Below the pieces are notes generated by a model, which had not been told where the DNA came from, ran no database searches, and was given only the letters and a program-made list of their open reading frames with translations. DNA of 64,000 bases from Streptomyces malachitofuscus (GTDB lineage Bacteria; Actinomycetota; Actinomycetes; Streptomycetales; Streptomycetaceae). The stretch spans positions 309,330-373,329 of the forward strand of contig NZ_BMUF01000005.1 of the NCBI RefSeq assembly GCF_014650055.1. Direction: 5' to 3'. Made by a program: the position numbers and the translations under genes. Below are positions 60,048 to 64,000 of this stretch, piece after piece. Position 1 is the first letter of the stretch; each line of letters begins with the position of its first letter.

Positions 60048-61756
60048 GCGGACACCTCCGTACGCAGTTCCTCGGGGAGGTGGAAGCGGGCCAGTACGGC
60101 CGCCGTCCCGGGCGGCACCCGGCCGGGGGTGGCCAGGGACACCAGGATCATGGTGAGGAAGCCCAGCGGCACCGACCAGAGCGCGGGCCAGGCGAGCAGG
60201 GCGTGCCAGGGCCCCGCGCCCGGGTAGCCGGCCATGGTCGCGGCGACGGCGAGGAACGCGGAGCCGCCGCCCACCAGCATCCCGGCCGCCGCGCCGGGCG
60301 GGGTCAGCCGGCGCCACCAGATGCCGAGGACGAGCAGCGGGCAGAAGGAGGACGCCGACACGGCGAAGGCCAGCCCCACGGCGTCGGCCACCGGCAGCCC
60401 GCCGACCAGGACGCTCGCTCCGAGCGGGACGGCCATCGCGAGCACGGTGCCGAGCCGGAAGTGCCGTACGCCGCGTGAGGGGAGCACGTCCTGGGTGAGC
60501 ACCCCGGCGACGGCCATGGTGAGTCCGGAGGCCGTCGACAGGAACGCCGCGAAGGCGCCGCCGGCGACCAGGGCGCCGAGGAGGTCGCCGCCCACTCCCC
60601 CGATCATCCGCCCGGGCAGCAGCAGGACGGCGGCGTCGGCGTCGCCGGTGAGGGTCAGCTCGGGGGCGTACAGCCGGCCGAGGGCGCCGTAGACCGGCGG
60701 GAGGAGGTAGAAGGCGCCGATCAGGCCGAGGACGGCGACGGTGGTGCGGCGGGCGGCCACGCCGTGCGGGCTGGTGTAGAAACGGACGACCACGTGCGGC
60801 AGGCCCATGGTGCCGAAGAAGGTCGCGAGGATCAGCCCGTAGGTGGCGTACAGCGGGCGCTCCTCCCTGGACTCGGCCCGGGAGGGCGACAGGGCGTCGT
60901 CGCCGCCGCGCCCGGCGGCGGGGACCTCCGCTCCCTCGGCGAAGGTGAGCCGGGTGCCGCCGTCGATGCGGTGGGTGCCCGCGGGCAGGCCGACCTCGGC
61001 ACCGTCGTACGCGCGGCCGTCGACGGTGCCGTCCACCGTGACGGTGAGCGGCCGGTCGAGCCGCAGGTGCAGGGAGTCGTCGATGGTGACCACCCGTTGT
61101 TCGCGGAAGGCGGCCGGTTCGTCGAAGGCGTGGCTGGGTGCGCCGTCGCTCTGCCAGGCAAGGACGAGGAAGAGGGCGGGGACGAGCAGGGCGGTCAGCT
61201 TCAGCCAGTACTGGAAGGCCTGGACGAAGGTGATGCTGCGCATGCCGCCCGCGGCGACGATGACGGTCACCACGACGGCGACGATCACCGCGCCGAGCCA
61301 GTCGGGCGAACCGGTGAGCACGGTCAGGGTGAGCCCGGCGCCCTGGAGCTGGGGAAGCAGATACAGCCAGCCGACACCGACGACCAGGGCGCCGGCGAGC
61401 CGCCGCACCACGTGGGAGGCGAGCCGCGCCTCGGCGAAGTCGGGCAGTGTGTAGGCGCCGGAGCGGCGCAGCGGGGCGGCGACGAACAGCAGCAGCACCA
61501 GATAGCCGGCGGTGTAGCCGACCGGGTACCAGAGCATGTCCGGGCCCTGCACGAGGACAAGCCCCGCGATGCCCAGGAAGGACGCCGCGGAGAGGTACTC
61601 CCCGCTGATGGCGGCGGCGTTGAGGCGGGGGCCGACGGTACGGGAGGCGACGTAGAAGTCGGAGGTGGTGCGGGATATGCGCAGGCCGAAGGCGCCGACG
61701 AGGACGGTCGCCAGGGCGACGAGCGCGACGGCGGTGACGGCGTAGGCGGAGTTCAC
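60044..61756 (-). CDS. Sodium:solute symporter (SSS family, ActP-like)
   Basis: A 570-aa transporter with about 13-14 membrane helices. It begins MNSAYAVTAVALVALATVLVG and includes SGEYLSAASFLGIAGLVLVQGPD, the SSS family core (split here). An extra soluble loop around residues 215-300 (FDEPAAFREQ to ESREERPLY) is rich in Asp, Arg and Pro. It imports a small carboxylate or amino acid with Na+ or H+. The DUF485 gene just upstream is the usual partner of acetate or pyruvate permeases. Confidence 0.88.
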   Translation of the reverse strand: MNSAYAVTAVALVALATVLVGAFGLRISRTTSDFYVASRTVGPRLNAAAISGEYLSAASFLGIAGLVLVQGPDMLWYPVGYTAGYLVLLLFVAAPLRRSGAYTLPDFAEARLASHVVRRLAGALVVGVGWLYLLPQLQGAGLTLTVLTGSPDWLGAVIVAVVVTVIVAAGGMRSITFVQAFQYWLKLTALLVPALFLVLAWQSDGAPSHAFDEPAAFREQRVVTIDDSLHLRLDRPLTVTVDGTVDGRAYDGAEVGLPAGTHRIDGGTRLTFAEGAEVPAAGRGGDDALSPSRAESREERPLYATYGLILATFFGTMGLPHVVVRFYTSPHGVAARRTTVAVLGLIGAFYLLPPVYGALGRLYAPELTLTGDADAAVLLLPGRMIGGVGGDLLGALVAGGAFAAFLSTASGLTMAVAGVLTQDVLPSRGVRHFRLGTVLAMAVPLGASVLVGGLPVADAVGLAFAVSASSFCPLLVLGIWWRRLTPPGAAAGMLVGGGSAFLAVAATMAGYPGAGPWHALLAWPALWSVPLGFLTMILVSLATPGRVPPGTAAVLARFHLPEELRTEVSA

Positions 61757-61777
61757 GGGGGTGCGGGCTCTCCGGTC

Positions 61778-62137
61778 TCAGCGGTCCTCGACGAGCCGCA
61801 CGAAGTCGCGTTCGTTGCGTTCGGCGCGGCGTACGTACCAGCGGGCGAGCAGCACCAGCGGGGGGTAGAGGCCGAAGCCGAGCACCGCCCACTCCAGCCG
61901 GCGGGCGTCCGGGGCGGCGGCGAAGACCAGCGGGAGCGGGCCGATGAGCAGGGCGAGGACGGCGAACACCACCAGTCCGGTGCGCAGCTGGATGCGCATC
62001 AGGGAACGGACGTAGGTGTGGCCGAGGGTGGTCTGCTCGTCGATCTCGGTGCGCGGGCGGTAGTAGCCGGAGGTCCGGCGGGTGCGACGGGGCGGGCCGG
62101 TGACGACCACACGGCGTTCGGTCGGGTCCTGGGGCAT
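61778..62137 (-). CDS. DUF485-type membrane protein, symporter partner
   Basis: A 119-aa protein with a basic N-terminus, EIDEQTTLGHTYVRSLMRIQLR, and two membrane helices (LVVFAVLALLIGPLPLVFA and LGFGLYPPLVLLARW) ending in a charged tail. The order DUF485 then SSS symporter matches yjcH-actP in enterics. It probably stabilises or regulates the symporter. It starts 16 bases after the LytTR gene. Confidence 0.82.
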   Translation of the reverse strand: MPQDPTERRVVVTGPPRRTRRTSGYYRPRTEIDEQTTLGHTYVRSLMRIQLRTGLVVFAVLALLIGPLPLVFAAAPDARRLEWAVLGFGLYPPLVLLARWYVRRAERNERDFVRLVEDR

Positions 62138-62153
62138 GCGGTGCTCCCCCTGT

Positions 62154-62924
62154 CTAGCTCGTGGTCCGGCGCATCAGCAGGTCCCGCAGCTCGCGGGCGT
62201 GGCGCCTGCTGACCTGGAGTTCCTCGGAGCCGATCAGGACGCTCACGGTGCCCGCGTCGAGCCGGAGCTCGCCGATGTGGCGCAGGGCGACCAGATGGCG
62301 GCGGTGGATGCGGACGAAACCGCGGGAGCGCCAGCGCTCCTCCAGCGTGGACAGCGGGATCCGTACGAGGTGGCTGCCCCGGTCGGTGTGCAGCCGGGCG
62401 TAGTCGCCCTGGGCCTCGACGTGGGTGATGTCGTCGACGGCGACGAAGCGGGTGACACCGCCGAGCTCGACGGCTATGTGGTCGGGGTCGGGCTCGTGCA
62501 CGGGGATGCGCGGGGCGGTGTCGCGCGGGGTGGTGCCGCGCTGCGCGGCGGCCCGGCGCACGGCTTCGGCCAGGCGTTCCTTGCGGACGGGTTTCAGCAC
62601 GTAGTCCACGGCCTTGAGGTCGAAGGCCTGGACGGCGAAGTCCTCGTGGGCGGTGACGAACACGATCAGCGGTGGCCGGGCGAACCCGCTGAGCAGCCGG
62701 GCGAGGTCGAGGCCGTCGAGCCCGGGCATCTGGATGTCGAGGAAGACGACGTCGATCGCCTCGGGCCCGTCGGGGCCCGACTCCAGGGCGCGGTTGATGC
62801 GGCGCAACGCCTCGGTGGCGTCCCCCGCGCCCTCGGCGCTGCCGATGCGCGGGTCCGCGTTCAGCAGGTACAGCAGTTCCTCCAGCGAGGGGCGTTCGTC
62901 GTCGACGGCGAGGGCGCGCAGCAT
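62154..62924 (-). CDS. LytTR-type response regulator
   Basis: A 256-aa regulator: receiver domain with phospho-Asp in VVFLDIQMPGLDG (about residue 60) and FDLKAVDYVLKPV, then a LytTR DNA-binding domain with ITHVEAQGDYARLHTDRG and GFVRIHRRHLVAL. It pairs with the LytS kinase at the far end of the operon. A TACACT -10 box at 62933-62938 ends eight bases before ATG 62924, so the mRNA may be leaderless. By analogy with YpdAB/BtsSR it likely controls its own transporter. Confidence 0.92.
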   Translation of the reverse strand: MLRALAVDDERPSLEELLYLLNADPRIGSAEGAGDATEALRRINRALESGPDGPEAIDVVFLDIQMPGLDGLDLARLLSGFARPPLIVFVTAHEDFAVQAFDLKAVDYVLKPVRKERLAEAVRRAAAQRGTTPRDTAPRIPVHEPDPDHIAVELGGVTRFVAVDDITHVEAQGDYARLHTDRGSHLVRIPLSTLEERWRSRGFVRIHRRHLVALRHIGELRLDAGTVSVLIGSEELQVSRRHARELRDLLMRRTTS

Positions 62925-63025
62925 GAAGGTGGAGTGTAGGGGTGATTTCCGCGTCTGGACACGTGCCGGACGGGGGCGTCCCCGTCGTGGGCGCCGGTAC
63001 GCGGGGCCCGTCGGGCGCCGCTGGA

Positions 63026-63031
63026 TACAGT
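63026..63031 (+). promoter_or_regulatory. -10 box for a leaderless lrp-type gene
   Basis: TACAGT within GGATACAGT ends six bases before ATG 63038, with no ribosome site between; consistent with transcription starting at the ATG. Confidence 0.4.
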
Positions 63032-63037
63032 GCCCGC

Positions 63038-63541
63038 ATGAACAGCAGGCCCGCTCCGTTCGACGAGCTCGACCGGAAGATCGTCACGGCTCTCATGGCG
63101 AACGCCAGGACGTCCTTCGCGGAGATCGGCGCGGCCATCGGGCTGTCGTCGACGGCGGTCAAGCGCCGGGTGGACCGGCTGCGCGAGACCGGGGTGATCA
63201 CGGGGTTCACCGCCACGGTGCGGCCGTCGGCGCTGGGCTGGCGCACGGAGGCGTACGTCGAGGTGTACTGCGAGGGGGCGGCGCCGCCCCGGCGGCTGGC
63301 GGAGGTGGTGCGCAACCATCCGGAGATCGCCGCGGCAATGACGGTGACCGGGGGCGCGGACGCGCTGCTGCACGTACGGGCGCGGGACGTGGAGCACTTC
63401 GAGGAGGTGCTGGAACGGATCCGCCAGGAGCCGTTCATCCGCAAGACGATCAGCGTGATGGTGCTGTCCCATCTGCTGCCGGACAGTCCTGAGGCGGGAG
63501 TGAGTCAGCCCGCCCCGGACAGCGCACCAGACGTGCGCTGA
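63038..63541 (+). CDS. Lrp/AsnC family transcriptional regulator
   Basis: A 167-aa Lrp protein: DELDRKIVTALMANARTSFAEIGAAIGLSSTAVKRRVDRL (helix-turn-helix, in parts), then a RAM ligand domain with VTGGADALLHVRARDVEHFEEV. Lrp proteins bind amino acids and form octamers. It precedes a DDAH-like gene on the same strand and probably regulates arginine or methylarginine use. Confidence 0.9.
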   Translation: MNSRPAPFDELDRKIVTALMANARTSFAEIGAAIGLSSTAVKRRVDRLRETGVITGFTATVRPSALGWRTEAYVEVYCEGAAPPRRLAEVVRNHPEIAAAMTVTGGADALLHVRARDVEHFEEVLERIRQEPFIRKTISVMVLSHLLPDSPEAGVSQPAPDSAPDVR

Positions 63542-63551
63542 GCGGCCGGAA

Positions 63552-63570
63552 CACGCAGTGGTCCTGCGTG
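63552..63570. promoter_or_regulatory. Perfect 7-bp inverted repeat before the DDAH-like gene
   Basis: CACGCAG-tggtc-CTGCGTG lies 11 bases after the Lrp stop and 95 bases before the next start. It could be an Lrp operator or a short hairpin ending the lrp transcript. A promoter TTGTCG-N18-TACCGT (63590-63595, 63614-63619) follows and would drive the DDAH-like gene. Confidence 0.5.
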
Positions 63571-63665
63571 AACGCGCAGCTCTTGTTCCTTGTCGCCCGT
63601 CGAGGTGGGTTCCTACCGTGGAGACACCCCCTGTCGGCACCGCATGGAAGCGGAGGAACCCCTCT

Positions 63666-64000
63666 GTGCCCGGATCCCGTGTGGCGCGCCGACGGCGATA
63701 CCTCGTCTGCGAACCCAGACACTTCGCCGTCCGGTACGCGATCAACCCCTGGATGCACCCCGACCGTCCCGTCGACGTCTCCCTCGCCCAGCGCCAGTGG
63801 CGGACGCTGATCGGCGCCTACCGCGACCACGGACATACCGTGGAGACCGTGAAGCCGGAGCCCGGACTGCCCGACATGGTGTTCGCCGCGAACGCGGCGG
63901 TCGTCGTGGAGGGCCGTGTCTTCGGCTCCCTCTTCTCCGCGCCCGAGCGGCGTCCGGAGTCCGTGCCCTACGAGGCCTGGTTCAAGTCGCAGGGCTTCGA
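63666..64000 (+). CDS. Dimethylarginine dimethylaminohydrolase-like enzyme, 5' part
   Basis: The first 111 codons of an amidinotransferase/DDAH-fold protein, cut by the window end. YLVCEPRHFAVRYAINPWM, VETVKPEPGLPDMVFAANAAVV and SLFSAPERRPE match the N-terminal half, including the Asp-Met-Val-Phe-x-x-Asn loop of substrate binding; the catalytic His and Cys lie beyond the edge. It would hydrolyse dimethylarginine or arginine to citrulline. GTG 63666 has GGAGGA upstream. It follows an Lrp regulator. Confidence 0.85.
   Translation, partial: MPGSRVARRRRYLVCEPRHFAVRYAINPWMHPDRPVDVSLAQRQWRTLIGAYRDHGHTVETVKPEPGLPDMVFAANAAVVVEGRVFGSLFSAPERRPESVPYEAWFKSQGF

Overview
The window is chromosomal DNA from a Streptomyces-like actinomycete. 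GC is very high with strong third-position GC bias, GTG starts are common, and the families are typical of the genus: a conservon (cvn) signalling operon, MurT/GatD, a type B L31, DUF5709, DUF6397 and DUF6213 proteins, a LigB-type ATP-dependent DNA ligase with a rare TTA codon, and two families of short repeats I remember as common in Streptomyces genomes. From memory the gene order resembles the SCO11xx-SCO12xx part of the S. coelicolor chromosome; this was not checked. I see no rRNA, tRNA, CRISPR array, insertion sequence, prophage or large biosynthetic cluster.

Layout. 1-8 kb: a KhtT/KhtU-type K+/H+ antiporter pair, a tandem universal stress protein, a YjbQ protein, a flavin monooxygenase, MltG, and an ABC exporter divergent from a MarR regulator with a candidate operator between them. 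8-17 kb: a heterodimeric ABC exporter whose two ATP sites have degenerated in a complementary way, DUF5709, L31, a membrane-bound hydrolase-like protein, a Ski2-like helicase and a TesB thioesterase. 17-24 kb: DUF6397, an orphan Roadblock protein, a PPOX flavoprotein, then the cvnABCD operon preceded by an MHYT membrane sensor. 24-34 kb: a methyltransferase, an MpaB/DUF2236 protein, secreted and hypothetical proteins, a SNF2 helicase overlapping a SWIM zinc-finger gene, and a proline-rich membrane protein. 34-38.6 kb: 30-bp tandem repeats, then divergent xylA and xylB-ROK genes.

38.6-46 kb: a Tat-exported phosphodiesterase-like protein, an operon of two acyl-CoA dehydrogenases with a quinone oxidoreductase, and a divergent XRE-cupin/flavoprotein pair. 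45-51.6 kb: ligB-Nudix (likely bldA-dependent), an aldehyde dehydrogenase, DUF6213, a TenA-like protein, an acyl-CoA dehydrogenase carrying an in-frame repeat insertion, and a divergent TetR gene with paired operator-like palindromes. 51.6-58.8 kb: peptide deformylase, murT-gatD (lipid II amidation), 6-phosphofructokinase, a CtaG-like protein, and a receptor Ser/Thr kinase with a 58-aa membrane partner. 58.8-64 kb: a LytTR regulator, DUF485, SSS symporter and LytS-type kinase operon that looks like a carboxylate sensing and uptake unit, then an Lrp regulator and a dimethylarginine dimethylaminohydrolase-like gene cut by the window end.

Most of the window is core metabolism and signalling. The observations most worth following are the complementary decay of the ABC pair, the TTA codon in ligB, two genes reshaped by short repeats (an in-frame insertion and a supplied stop codon), the MHYT-cvn unit with its nearby duplicated Roadblock gene, and the 30-bp tandem array carrying a conserved palindrome. 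No wholly new multi-gene system could be shown from sequence reading alone.
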